From: JBKCUK01 sp046318415
Lineage (GTDB): Bacteria > Pseudomonadota > Alphaproteobacteria > Caedimonadales > Caedimonadaceae
Assembly: GCA_046318415.1 (NCBI GenBank)
Contig: JBKCUK010000004.1
Coordinates: 165,775 to 229,774, forward strand
Length of the DNA stretch: 64,000 nt
Direction: 5' to 3'
The notes below the pieces were generated by a model. The model had not been told where the DNA came from and made no database searches. It worked only from the letters and a program-made list of their open reading frames with translations. Below are positions 53,447 through 62,737 of this stretch, piece by piece. Position 1 is the stretch's first letter. Each line of letters begins with the position of its first letter. The position numbers and the translations under genes are program-made.

Positions 53447-54862
53447 TCACGTTAACAGGTGTTTGGAGTCTTGAAAACTAGGCTCGTCATGATTGCTTGC
53501 TAAAAGTTCGGGGGCTTGCAATCCGCGCACAGTTTGATCAAGCCCTGAAAGGGGCTCAATTTCAAGGCTACCATTGGATGCTTCCAGATCTTTAAAGCGC
53601 CGGGCTGCTGGAAGAACACGGGTCTCCAGCGTGCCAACGGTGCGATTGTAAGCATTGACGCTTTGACCCAAAGACGCGCCCAGGCGGGTCAAGTGCGAGC
53701 CCATATCTGCGATTCGCTTATAAAGATCGCGACCCAGATTCGAAATTTCGCGGGCATTCTCGGTTAACTTTTCCTGGCGCCAGCCATAGGCCACGGCATG
53801 AAGCAAAGCAATCAACGTGGCAGGTGTTGCAAGGATAACGCGTTTTTCCACACCCATCTCAATCAGGCCTGGATCCTGTTCCAGCGCCGCATTGAAGAAC
53901 GTATCACCGGGCAAAAACAGGACCACAAATTCAGGTGTTTCTTCCGCTTTGAATTGGTCCCAATACTGGCGTTGGGACAGGGCTGTGATGTGGCTGCGCA
54001 CTTGGCGGGCATGATCCCGAAGACGCTCAAGTCGCGTGGCATCATCGGTGGCCTCTAAGGCTTCAAGGTAGGCTGCAAGGGGGGCTTTGGCATCGATGAT
54101 CAGCCGCTTTCCGGCAGGCAGGCGCACCACCATATCGGGGCGAAGCCGTCCGTTTTCATCTCCCATGGTTTCCTGCTCGATGAAGTCGCAGTGGGCCGAG
54201 AGGCCGCTCATCTCGACAACGCGCCTCAGCTGCATTTCCCCCCAGCGGCCGCGCACATGGGGAGCACGCAGGGCCTTCACCAGATTGGCGGTCTCCAGAC
54301 GTAATTCCTTTTGCGTGTTCATCAGTTCACCCACCTGGTGGCGCAACAGGTCATAGGCTGACGTGCGCACCTTCTCAAGGTCGTTTAGCTTCAGGTCCAC
54401 CTTCTGCAGGGATTCTTTGAGAGGGGTTACCATCTCATGGATCGACTTTTGGCGCAGGGTCAGGTCATTTTGGGCCTGCTGCTGGTATTGCATCAGCGTT
54501 TCCTTCGCCAGGGTTAGGAAACTTTGATTGTTGCGGTCCAAAGCTTCAGCGGACAAAGCGCGAAACGCATTGGAGAGCTCTGTTTTTGCTTTTTCAAGGG
54601 TCTCGATTTTTTCTTGATGCCGCAGTCGTTCTTCTTCCAGGCGGGCCCGGAGCTCGGCCACCTTCGCCTGGGCGTGGTGACCCCGCTCAGCTTCCACAGT
54701 CAGGGCCTCAATATCTTGCTGGGCGCGCTCTTGGCGATCGAGACTCAGGTCAAGCTCACGCTGCAGGTCTGTGTTTTTCTTCTGCAGCACCAAAAAAAGC
54801 GCAACGCTGCCAACAAGGAGCCCAAGTGCGAAAAGTCCGCATTCAATGACGTTGATTTCCAT
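53447..54862 (-). CDS. rmuC: DNA recombination protein RmuC
   Basis: A 471-aa protein that limits rearrangement at inverted repeats in E. coli. It has an N-terminal membrane anchor (GLFALGLLVGSVALFLVL), a long coiled coil (about 30-180, rich in Glu, Arg, Leu and Gln) and the nuclease-like RmuC domain with GRWGEMQLRRVVEMSGL, RPDMVVRLPAGKRLIIDAKAPL and FVVLFLPGDTFFNAAL. The Asp and the K of IDAKAP match PD-(D/E)xK chemistry. The start is ATG 54860-54862; it is divergent from the nucleoside transporter. Confidence 0.95.
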   Translation of the reverse strand: MEINVIECGLFALGLLVGSVALFLVLQKKNTDLQRELDLSLDRQERAQQDIEALTVEAERGHHAQAKVAELRARLEEERLRHQEKIETLEKAKTELSNAFRALSAEALDRNNQSFLTLAKETLMQYQQQAQNDLTLRQKSIHEMVTPLKESLQKVDLKLNDLEKVRTSAYDLLRHQVGELMNTQKELRLETANLVKALRAPHVRGRWGEMQLRRVVEMSGLSAHCDFIEQETMGDENGRLRPDMVVRLPAGKRLIIDAKAPLAAYLEALEATDDATRLERLRDHARQVRSHITALSQRQYWDQFKAEETPEFVVLFLPGDTFFNAALEQDPGLIEMGVEKRVILATPATLIALLHAVAYGWRQEKLTENAREISNLGRDLYKRIADMGSHLTRLGASLGQSVNAYNRTVGTLETRVLPAARRFKDLEASNGSLEIEPLSGLDQTVRGLQAPELLASNHDEPSFQDSKHLLT

Positions 54863-54996
54863 TCACTTTCTTCACAAAGTTCAAAGCCTGTGCCTTAATG
54901 GCAGAGGACAAATTTGGTTTGCATTCACGCCCTATCTGGGCTATCCAACGAGCACTTTTAAAAAAGTCCTCAAAAATGACCAAAGGAGGTATCACA

Positions 54997-56262
54997 GTGG
55001 GTTCATCGCCGTCTATCATACAAGGAATTTTCGGTCTTTGTAGCTTTATCCTGTTTTGCTGGCTGATCAGTGAAAATCGTCGCAAGGTTGACGTGAAAAA
55101 TATCCTCATTGGTCTTGGTCTGCAGGTGGTGTTGGCTTTTTTGATCTTGCAGGTGGATGTGATTAAGACCGGGTTTTTGGCTGTGAGTTCCGCCATCGGA
55201 ACCCTCAAAGATGCAACCACCGAGGGGACCAAGTTCGTTTTTGGCTATCTTGGCGGCGGTGATGTCCCGTTCGAGATGAAGCCAGGTGCATCATCGTTTA
55301 TCTTTGCCTTTCAGCCGTTAGCCATGGTGATGGTGGTCTCAGCTCTCTCCATGCTGTTGTTCCATTGGAAAATCTTGCCAATTCTGGTGCGGGGGTTTTC
55401 GTGGGCCCTGCGGCGCACATTGAATATTGGTGGCGCCCTTGGTGTGTGTGCGGCTGCTAAGGTGTTTCTTGGCCAGACCGAGGCACCATTGCTGATTCGC
55501 CCCTATATGGCGAAGTTTTCACGCTCGGAACTTTTCACCGTGATGACTGCTGGTATGGCGACCACCTCAGCCACCATCATGGTGTTGTATTCGACCATTT
55601 TAGAAAACACCATTGCCAATCCCATTAGCCACATTTTGACGGCTTCCATCATCAGCATTCCAGCGGCGATCGTGGTGTCGCGCATTATGATTCCCCATGT
55701 GGGCGAAGATACCTCGGGCGATATGGTGCTGCCTTATCAGTTTTCAGGCGCGATGGATGCGGTTTCCACGGGGGCCAGCGAGGGCATCAAGCTGTTCTTA
55801 AATATTCTGGCCATGCTGATCGTCGCCCTGGCTTTGGTCAAGCTGGTGAACATGATTTTGGGTGCTTTTCCTGATGTTGTGGGCGAACCTTTGACCCTGC
55901 AGCGTATTTTTGGTGTGGTGATGGCACCCGTTGCTTGGTTGATGGGGATTTCCTGGAGCGAAGCCCTTATTGCAGGTAATCTCTTAGGTACAAAGACGGT
56001 TTTGAATGAGGTTGTGGCGTTTATTGGCATGGCCGAACTGCCCAAGGATAGCCTCAGTACCCATAGCAACTTGATCATGACCTATGCCCTGTGCGGCTTT
56101 GCGAACTTGTCCAGCATTGGCATTCAAATTGGGGCCATCGGCACCATGGTGCCCGAGCGTCGCAAAGACATCATCGCCCTTGGCTTTCGCGCCGTGATTG
56201 CAGGCACCATTGCCAGCTGTATGAGCGGCACGGTGGTTGGCCTGTTATCCCACGTACAGTAA
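54997..56262 (+). CDS. nupC: NupC-family concentrative nucleoside transporter
   Basis: A 421-aa inner-membrane nucleoside:cation symporter. The start is GTG 54997, because AAAGGAGG lies 7 bases before it and the family N-terminus (IIQGIFGLCSFILFCWLISE) begins there. Core signatures are GQTEAPLLIRPYM, MTAGMATTSATIMVLY, and LMGISWSEALIAGNLLGTKTVLNE, ending in TYALCGFANLSSIGIQIGAIG. Nucleoside import is plausible for a host-dependent bacterium. It ends 2 bp before the convergent permease. Confidence 0.94.
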   Translation: MGSSPSIIQGIFGLCSFILFCWLISENRRKVDVKNILIGLGLQVVLAFLILQVDVIKTGFLAVSSAIGTLKDATTEGTKFVFGYLGGGDVPFEMKPGASSFIFAFQPLAMVMVVSALSMLLFHWKILPILVRGFSWALRRTLNIGGALGVCAAAKVFLGQTEAPLLIRPYMAKFSRSELFTVMTAGMATTSATIMVLYSTILENTIANPISHILTASIISIPAAIVVSRIMIPHVGEDTSGDMVLPYQFSGAMDAVSTGASEGIKLFLNILAMLIVALALVKLVNMILGAFPDVVGEPLTLQRIFGVVMAPVAWLMGISWSEALIAGNLLGTKTVLNEVVAFIGMAELPKDSLSTHSNLIMTYALCGFANLSSIGIQIGAIGTMVPERRKDIIALGFRAVIAGTIASCMSGTVVGLLSHVQ

Positions 56263-56264
56263 AA

Positions 56265-58226
56265 TCAGCTTTTCAGGTGATAGGGCACGCTAATGACGAC
56301 GCGTGCCTGCCCTGGACAAGCTTCTGACCAGGAGAGGGCCCGGGTAATCGCCTCGGCCGTCTTATTGTGCAATAACCCCTCCCACCAATGGGCTGGAGCC
56401 AGCTCCGGTAACACGAGGACGGCCAACTCTTGCCTCGCGCGGTCCAGATGGTGCACATAATCGATGATCGGCTGAATGATCGAGCGATAGGGTGATTGCA
56501 AAACCTGGACTTCCACACCCCATCCTAAGTTTTCAATGCTTTGTTTAAGGTTGTCTTTGCTTGGGCCGCCAATATCGACCAAAAGGACCGTGACATCGGA
56601 TGATAATTCCCGCGCTAAAGCAAGGGCTTCCAGTGCGCCCTTGTGTAATCTGGAGATCGGCACGACGACGGGGCGCTTGGCCGAGCGTGCAAAGGTCTTG
56701 TGATGAAAGGTGGCCGGATCCACGCTAAGTTGCGCATCCGCGCGCTTATAGTGGCGTTGAATGGCGTAAAACAGCGCTAAAAAGCAGGGAACGGTGAGAA
56801 GGACTAAATACCCACCCTCAACAAATTTGGCTTCCATGGTGATCAAGAGGGCAAAACCCGTGGTAGCGGCACCAACGCCATTCACGGTGGCCTTCAGTTT
56901 GGGATGGCTGGTGAGATGCTTAACCCGTGAGGTTGGGCAGAACTGGGGGAACGGGCCCTCAAGCCAATAGTGGACCATGCCCAGCTGGCTGATGGTGAAG
57001 GCAGAAAAAACACCAATGGCGTAAAGGGGAATCAGGGCGTGGGTATCGCCTTGGAAAAGCATGACTAAAAACCAAGACGCAAAGGTTAACAGCAGGATTC
57101 CCTTGTGGAAGACCAGACGATCGCCAATGGCAGAGAGTTGCTTGGGCAACCATCCGTCTTTCGCAATCAAGGCCATCATGCGGGGCGCTGCCGCAAACGC
57201 TGTATTGGCGGCTAAAAATAAAATACATGCGGTCAAAAGCTGAATGGTCCAATACATCATTCCATCGCCCCATAAGAGGCGCATAAATTGGGACATGAGG
57301 CTTTCTTCCGTTTGGGGCAACAAATGGAAGCGCTGCACGCCAAAGGTGACACCTAAAAAAATTCCGCCAAGACATAACCCCAGAATGATGAGAATACGCC
57401 GCGCTATTTGGTCATGGGGCTTCTTCAGTGAAGAGCCTGCGTTGGCGATGGCCTCAATTCCCGTCATGGCGGTACATCCGCCCGCAAAGGCCCGTAGGAC
57501 CACGGCAAGGGCCGCTGCATCCATGATGTGGTCTGCAAGACTTCCTTGATCTGTGCTTGGTAAGGGAACCCCATGGGGTGCTTCCATAAAAAAGGCTTTG
57601 ATCAGCGAGATCAGCATCAGGCCAATAAAGCCATAGACCGGTACAGCCATGGCACGCGCTGACTCGCGAATGCCCCGCAAGTTAAGCCAGCTGAGGAAAA
57701 AAATCATGAAAGAAGCCATATGCAGCTTATAGGGCAGCAGCGTAGGAAAAGCAGAAGTAAAGGCTCTGACCCCCGCACTCACCGACACCGATACGGTTAG
57801 AACATAGTCAACAATAAGGGATGAGGCGGCAATGAGACTGGCAAACGGGCTTAGATTTTCCTTGGCAACGGTGTAGGATCCTCCACCTTCGGGATAAGCC
57901 GTCACAGTTTGTGTATAAGACAGAATCAGAATAATCATCAGCGCAACGATGGCAAGGGCGATGGGCGTTGCATAACTGAGGCCCGTGCTGCCCAAAACCA
58001 TCAGCGCAAGGAGGATTTCCTCTGTGGCGTAAGCGGTGGAAGAGAGGGCATCCACAGCCAAAATGGGCGTTCCCCAAAAGGTGTTGAGTTGTTCGTGGTG
58101 CAAAGCCGAATTACGCAACGGCTTGCCAAAAAGTTTTCGCCTCACCCAAGATAGAGGATGGTGGGAATGTTGCAGACGGCTCCGCCCAGAAGATGGTGGA
58201 GCTTTAAGCATTCCTTCAGAGTGCAT
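56265..58226 (-). CDS. KimA-like APC-superfamily permease with cytoplasmic C-domain
   Basis: A 653-aa transporter. Twelve helices lie at about 60-520, with the APC-type SSTAYATEEIL and GGGSYTVAKENL of helix 1 and 3; the rest (about 520-653) is a soluble domain resembling a universal-stress-like fold (VVVPISRLHKGALEALALARELS, VLVLPELAPAHWW). This architecture matches B. subtilis KimA (formerly YdaO), a high-affinity K+/H+ symporter. The start ATG 58224-58226 is chosen since longer readings overlap xth. In Bacillus kimA is controlled by c-di-AMP; no such riboswitch was seen here. Confidence 0.85.
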   Translation of the reverse strand: MHSEGMLKAPPSSGRSRLQHSHHPLSWVRRKLFGKPLRNSALHHEQLNTFWGTPILAVDALSSTAYATEEILLALMVLGSTGLSYATPIALAIVALMIILILSYTQTVTAYPEGGGSYTVAKENLSPFASLIAASSLIVDYVLTVSVSVSAGVRAFTSAFPTLLPYKLHMASFMIFFLSWLNLRGIRESARAMAVPVYGFIGLMLISLIKAFFMEAPHGVPLPSTDQGSLADHIMDAAALAVVLRAFAGGCTAMTGIEAIANAGSSLKKPHDQIARRILIILGLCLGGIFLGVTFGVQRFHLLPQTEESLMSQFMRLLWGDGMMYWTIQLLTACILFLAANTAFAAAPRMMALIAKDGWLPKQLSAIGDRLVFHKGILLLTFASWFLVMLFQGDTHALIPLYAIGVFSAFTISQLGMVHYWLEGPFPQFCPTSRVKHLTSHPKLKATVNGVGAATTGFALLITMEAKFVEGGYLVLLTVPCFLALFYAIQRHYKRADAQLSVDPATFHHKTFARSAKRPVVVPISRLHKGALEALALARELSSDVTVLLVDIGGPSKDNLKQSIENLGWGVEVQVLQSPYRSIIQPIIDYVHHLDRARQELAVLVLPELAPAHWWEGLLHNKTAEAITRALSWSEACPGQARVVISVPYHLKS

Positions 58227-58315
58227 GACGCCAGCCCTGTTCTTATATTTTTGTTTAAGAACCAGTCTAGCGAATCTCCCAAGAGGATGCCAGAGTGCAC
58301 ACCCACCCAGTGGCT

Positions 58316-59095
58316 TTAATCTTTGAGCTCGACCCAGACCGGGGCGTGGTCCGAGGCTTTTGGTGCTTGACGTGGCGCAAGGTCCACACCTGCCGCCTGC
58401 AAGCGCTGTGTAGCCTGGGGGCTCAACAAAAGGTGATCTATGCGCATGCCTTTGTTGGCGGGAAAACTGCCGGCGCGGTAATCCCACCAGGTGAATGGAC
58501 CGTGGGTGTCGTGGGGATGCATTAACCTTAACGCATCACTTAAGCCAACGTTCATCAGCGTACGCAGCCACTTGCGTTCTTCCAAGGAACAGAGAATGCG
58601 GTTTTTCTCAAGAAGCATGGGATCGTGAACATCTGGCGCGAAGGGCGCGATGTTATAATCGCCACCTAAAACAAGCGCCTCATCATACCCCAGCAGGTGT
58701 TGCGCGTGCGCTGTGAGGGCTGCCATAAATTTTTGTTTATAGGCATAGGCTTCGGCTCCCACTGCTTGGCCGTTGGGAACGTAAATGGAGGCCACACGCG
58801 CATTGCCTGTAAAAGCCTCAATATAGCGCGCCGCCGCGTCATCCAATCCAGGTAGGCCCCGGCGAATATCCTCAAGGGGATATTTCGAGAGGATGGCAAC
58901 GCCATTATACGCCTTCTGGCCCCATACCGCGCAGTTATAACCCAGGTCTTCAAAGGCCTCGAAGGGAAAGCCTTCTTCTTGGCATTTGAGCTCTTGCAGC
59001 AGCAGCACGTCGGGCCGATGACCGCTGAGCCATGCAGTGACCGCCTCGAGGCGCGCTTTAACCGAATTCACATTCCAGGTCACAATCCGGGTCAT
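58316..59095 (-). CDS. xthA: Exodeoxyribonuclease III
   Basis: A 259-aa AP endonuclease / 3' exonuclease for base excision repair. Catalytic pieces are visible: NVNSVKAR (Asn 7), LLLQELKCQ (Glu 34), GGDYNIAP (Asp/Asn pair), the DNA-binding WWDYRAGSFPANKGMRIDHLL and the final SDHAPVWVEL. The start ATG 59093-59095 follows AGGACC; a longer upstream frame to 59218 shows no conserved residues. The next gene downstream on the strand is the KimA-like permease. Confidence 0.97.
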   Translation of the reverse strand: MTRIVTWNVNSVKARLEAVTAWLSGHRPDVLLLQELKCQEEGFPFEAFEDLGYNCAVWGQKAYNGVAILSKYPLEDIRRGLPGLDDAAARYIEAFTGNARVASIYVPNGQAVGAEAYAYKQKFMAALTAHAQHLLGYDEALVLGGDYNIAPFAPDVHDPMLLEKNRILCSLEERKWLRTLMNVGLSDALRLMHPHDTHGPFTWWDYRAGSFPANKGMRIDHLLLSPQATQRLQAAGVDLAPRQAPKASDHAPVWVELKD

Positions 59096-59273
59096 GGGTA
59101 GGGGTCCTTTTTCATCACTCTTATTACCAGAAGTTGTAGCACGCCCGGTCTTCTTGTGCGAGAAGGCTTGCGGGGTAGCTTTAGTAATCACTTTCGGAGT
59201 GCCAGATTCCTTTGACAAAAGGCGAGCGTTGTTTTAACCCAAGGGTAGTTGATTAGAGCACTCTATCTTTCCA

Positions 59274-60389
59274 ATGAATTTCACCGCTTTGGCTTTTGCC
59301 TTAATCTCTGCTTTGATGAATTCTCAAGATGTTAAGGCTTCATCGTTGCAAGCGGAGGAACAAGAATCCTCCACAAAGGGGCAATTTATTTCATCCTTAA
59401 GTGAATGGCCGTACGAACTTCAAGCCGATTTATTAAAGTATGTCGATGGACCTACACTGTCTAGCCTGCGTGGGGTATCGAAGGGCGCCCACCGTGCAGT
59501 CTATGAAGAGCTTGGATCAAGATTCGTTGCCTTTCACTTAACACGTGGTCAACGTTTTCCTGTGGAGCTGCAAACCTATCTCGGTTTTGCTGAGCGGTAT
59601 AATTTATGCGTGTCTTTATGTGTGAAATCGCCAGATCTTACTACATGGCAGAACCTGGTTCCTTACTTGCCCAGAATCAGGGCCCTCGACTTGAGGTTTA
59701 TGGAATTCAAGGACGATGAAAACTTCTTTGCAGATCTTGCACGTTATAGTCGACGTCTTTGGGATTTAACGCTTTTTTGTCCAGTCCATTTTAGTTTTGC
59801 CGGTCTTGATGCTTTCAGGGGCGAAACATCCTGGCACCTCACCCGTCTGGTCCTGAATGATATGCCCCTAAGAGATGAGCAGTTCTCTTATTTCCTCAAT
59901 CAGTGCGGCCAACTTCGCACTTTGAGTTTAGATTCGTGTGAGTACCTTAGTGATGAGGGATTTCATGCCATTGGGAGGTTAGCCAAGCTGCAAAACCTTG
60001 AACTCATTGGCCTGGCCATAACGGGTGAAACATGGGAGCAAATAGCTGGACAATGTACATCTTTAACTTCTCTCACCCTCCAAGGATGCGATAACCTAAA
60101 GAGAGATGATTTTCTTACCTTGACCTCCTTATCCCGCCTTGAATCCCTTTGTCTCTCGGACAGTGCTCTAGATGGGCCCAGTCTAAAGGTTCTTGTCCCA
60201 TCCTGCACTGGGATAAAATCTTTTAGGCTTGATGGCTGTCTTCCATTGATAAGCAATGATTTCTTATGTCTAATAAATCTCACTCGGCTTAGGCATCTGG
60301 ATGTGAGCCATACAGCCATCAACAGCGAGGCTCTATCAATGCTGGAACACGGGCTTCCCAACTGTAACATCCTGTCATCAATAGATTAA
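59274..60389 (+). CDS. Exported F-box-like / leucine-rich-repeat protein
   Basis: A 371-aa protein starting at ATG 59274. Residues 1-22 look like a signal peptide (FTALAFALISALMNS, cut near VKAS). Residues 41-82 read as a degenerate F-box: a WP-x-EL, then DLL-x-YVDGPTLSSLRGVSKG, with the family spacing of Pro, hydrophobic and VS residues. From about residue 125 to the end there are leucine-rich repeats of the cysteine-containing (F-box associated) kind, for example LRTLSLDSCEYLSDEGF, LTSLTLQGCDNLKRDDF and LRHLDVSHTAINSEAL. F-box proteins bind Skp1 in eukaryotic SCF ubiquitin ligases, and bacterial ones (GALA, AnkB) are host-directed effectors. That role here is inference. It sits alone between xth and tRNA-Leu. 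Confidence 0.72.
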   Translation: MNFTALAFALISALMNSQDVKASSLQAEEQESSTKGQFISSLSEWPYELQADLLKYVDGPTLSSLRGVSKGAHRAVYEELGSRFVAFHLTRGQRFPVELQTYLGFAERYNLCVSLCVKSPDLTTWQNLVPYLPRIRALDLRFMEFKDDENFFADLARYSRRLWDLTLFCPVHFSFAGLDAFRGETSWHLTRLVLNDMPLRDEQFSYFLNQCGQLRTLSLDSCEYLSDEGFHAIGRLAKLQNLELIGLAITGETWEQIAGQCTSLTSLTLQGCDNLKRDDFLTLTSLSRLESLCLSDSALDGPSLKVLVPSCTGIKSFRLDGCLPLISNDFLCLINLTRLRHLDVSHTAINSEALSMLEHGLPNCNILSSID

Positions 60390-60530
60390 AACGGGCGCTC
60401 AAAATTTGAGGGGGCGCATACCGGGTGTGCAGGTTCTATCGTATTCATCGCTTTGGGATTTAGGTTTTTGCGTTTTTCGTGCGTTCCCCCTTGATTTTTA
60501 GGGCCGGTATTGGTTACGGTTCTAACGCGT

Positions 60531-60616
60531 GCCCGCTTGGTGGAACAGGTAGACACAGCAGACTTAAAATCTGCCGGCCTTTGGTCGTGCCGGTTCGAGT
60601 CCGGCAGCGGGCACCA
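60531..60616 (+). tRNA. tRNA-Leu (anticodon TAA)
   Basis: An 86-nt class II tRNA with encoded CCA (60614-60616). The acceptor stem GCCCGCT pairs with AGCGGGC, the anticodon stem is GCAGA/TCTGC with loop CTTAAAA (anticodon TAA), and there is a long variable arm plus a GTTCGAGTC T-loop. It decodes UUA and UUG. Confidence 0.97.
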
Positions 60617-60671
60617 CCTTCAATTTGCTCTCAAAAACCGAACTTTTCTGTAAAAAAATAAAAACCAAAGT

Positions 60672-61646
60672 CTAGTTTTTGTCCCGTGCCCTGCGCTTGC
60701 CAGGAACAGGACCTTTGGCCGAGCGATCCAACTCGGGCGCAATACCTAAGGCATAAGGTGTCCACGCGCCACCTGTACCTTTGGTACTTTGCTCTTTAAA
60801 CAGGCAGGCCTCTGCGCGACGCATGACCTCTAGGGCAGGTGTCTCATCATGGGGAAAGACGATGCCGCCAATGGAAATGGAAGGTTCGATCACTTCGCGG
60901 TCGATTTCGATGGTTTTGACTGAAATGGCATGCAGTAAACGTTCAGAGGCGCGAATCACACCCCATCGGTCGCAATCCTTTAAAATGATGCCAAAAGTAC
61001 AGCAACTGGTGCGGGCAATAATGTCATCAAAGCGGATGGATTGCCGCACCCGATCGGCAAGAGCTTTGATGTAGATCTCCAAGCCACTTGGGCTTACGTG
61101 AAACAAAACTTTAAGCAGTCGATCAAAGCTGAGGCTAAGATAGGCGCCAGGTACTTTTGAGGCGTGGGTTTGTTCAATCAATGTGGCCAGTGTTTCATTC
61201 ATCAACGCAGCACAGGGAAAACCTGTTAAGGCATCATAGCCTGAGGATGTAATCGGTCGCGACGCCTCGGGAAGCTCCCCTTCAGCAAGAAAGGTCACAG
61301 ACCCCTCAATTGCACGGACAGTGCCATCGCTGTGATGCTGCATTTCTCCCGTCTCTTCAACGGCATAGCTTTCATAATCATTGCCCAATACACAATATCG
61401 AACCTTGTAAGGAGATTTTTGCTCGTGGGCGCGATAAAGGGCTTTGCAGCGCACCGCAAAGTTATCAACATCGAGTCGGGCGTTGTAAATGCTACCGGTG
61501 AGAAAGGGAATGTTAGGACTCAGCGCGTCTACCAGTGGTCCCCGCCAATCCACACTATCGCTTGCGAGATCCCATTTGAAAGAACTCACGCCAAGATTAT
61601 GAAGCTGCTGTTGCTGGCTGAGGTCCTTTGCAGGCTTTGCGCGCAT
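60672..61646 (-). CDS. PAS-like plus degenerate GGDEF-domain protein
   Basis: A 324-aa protein. Residues about 20-120 resemble a PAS fold (FKWDLASDSVDWRG, VRAIEGSVTFL). Residues about 137-300 follow a GGDEF-domain plan: the DALTGFPCAALMNETL start, FDRLLKVLF, DDIIARTSCCTFGIIL and SISIGGIVFP. At the active site, the GGDEF loop reads SCCTF (214-218), so diguanylate cyclase activity is not expected; a binding or scaffold role for the domain is more likely. A basic tail (KGPVPGKRRARDK) follows. The start is ATG 61644-61646. Confidence 0.82.
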   Translation of the reverse strand: MRAKPAKDLSQQQQLHNLGVSSFKWDLASDSVDWRGPLVDALSPNIPFLTGSIYNARLDVDNFAVRCKALYRAHEQKSPYKVRYCVLGNDYESYAVEETGEMQHHSDGTVRAIEGSVTFLAEGELPEASRPITSSGYDALTGFPCAALMNETLATLIEQTHASKVPGAYLSLSFDRLLKVLFHVSPSGLEIYIKALADRVRQSIRFDDIIARTSCCTFGIILKDCDRWGVIRASERLLHAISVKTIEIDREVIEPSISIGGIVFPHDETPALEVMRRAEACLFKEQSTKGTGGAWTPYALGIAPELDRSAKGPVPGKRRARDKN

Positions 61647-61737
61647 GGCACTGTGTCTCCTTTGGTGGCGAGTTTCTTACCCTCTCTTCTGCTATCATCT
61701 TCTTAAAATCGTTAAGCATAGGTAAAAAAAGCAAATT

Positions 61738-62508
61738 CTAGGAGTGCCGCTTACAAAAATCTTGCAGTAAGAAAGCGAAATGGGGCGGTGTTTCTTGCAT
61801 GGGAAAATGACCCGATGCGCAGTGATTCAGTTCTGCGCTTTGGAAATAGGTCAAAATGGTTTGTGCCATCATGGCTTTGCCATGGGCTTCCGCGTCATAG
61901 TCCCCAACAATCACCTGGCAAGGAATGGCGGAGCCTGCCAGTTGATCGGCAAAGTTTGTTTGGGTAAAGGTCTGAAAATAAGCGACGCGGGCTTCTTCAT
62001 GGGATGTCTCGCGCCAGCGTTTTAGCTTCAGGTCCACAAACTCATCCCCAAGGCGACGCCCGGACATGACATGGATGATTTCCCTTGCGATCATATCATT
62101 ATCTCGCGCGCCCATCTCAATCATGGCCTGCATTTCTTGGGGAACCGGAGAGCCACAGGCTGGCACTGGCGTCGTGAGGGTCAGACTCTTGAGGCGTTCT
62201 GGCGCGATCAGGGCAACATATTGGGCGACCAGGGCGCTCATGGAATGACCCGCTAAATGGAAGCGAGACCACTTCAGCTTGTCGGCGACGTTCAGGAGAT
62301 CTTGGGCCGCTTCCTCAACCGAGCACTCACCTGGAATGTCACGGGACTTGCCATATCCTCTGAGGTCCACGAAAGCAAAGCTAAAATGCTCAGTATTCAA
62401 GTAGGGAAGGGCGTACTCATAACTGCTGCAATCACTAAACCAATCATGAACCAGCATCAGGGGCTCATGCCCCACACCCAACGTTTGATATCCCAATGTC
62501 GTCTTCAT
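61738..62508 (-). CDS. Alpha/beta-fold hydrolase
   Basis: A 256-aa cytosolic hydrolase. LMLVHDWFSD gives the oxyanion segment, FVDLRGYGKS is a classic motif of the family, HLAGHSMSALVAQ places the nucleophile serine in GHSMS, and GHFPMQETP provides the histidine. The start is ATG 62506-62508, with GAGG upstream; an open frame to 62625 adds an unrelated N-terminus. The substrate is unknown; haloalkane- or ester-type chemistry are both possible. It is divergent from a second hydrolase gene at 62738. Confidence 0.88.
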   Translation of the reverse strand: MKTTLGYQTLGVGHEPLMLVHDWFSDCSSYEYALPYLNTEHFSFAFVDLRGYGKSRDIPGECSVEEAAQDLLNVADKLKWSRFHLAGHSMSALVAQYVALIAPERLKSLTLTTPVPACGSPVPQEMQAMIEMGARDNDMIAREIIHVMSGRRLGDEFVDLKLKRWRETSHEEARVAYFQTFTQTNFADQLAGSAIPCQVIVGDYDAEAHGKAMMAQTILTYFQSAELNHCASGHFPMQETPPHFAFLLQDFCKRHS

Positions 62509-62737
62509 GTGCGCCTCACTTGTTATGGTCAGTTTCCATGATTTCAGCAGAAAAACCAAATTTGGTCTAGGTTCTATGGAATGTTGGTGAGATGTTTCAC
62601 ACAAAAGGTAATGGGCATGTCTCAACCAAGCCGCTACTCTCTCTCACAGGAGTCACCTTTTTAGGGTAGCTGAAATGAACTTCAGAGGATTAAAAGGGGA
62701 GGGTTGATATCAGGCGATATGCTAAAGGATGCTCTAT

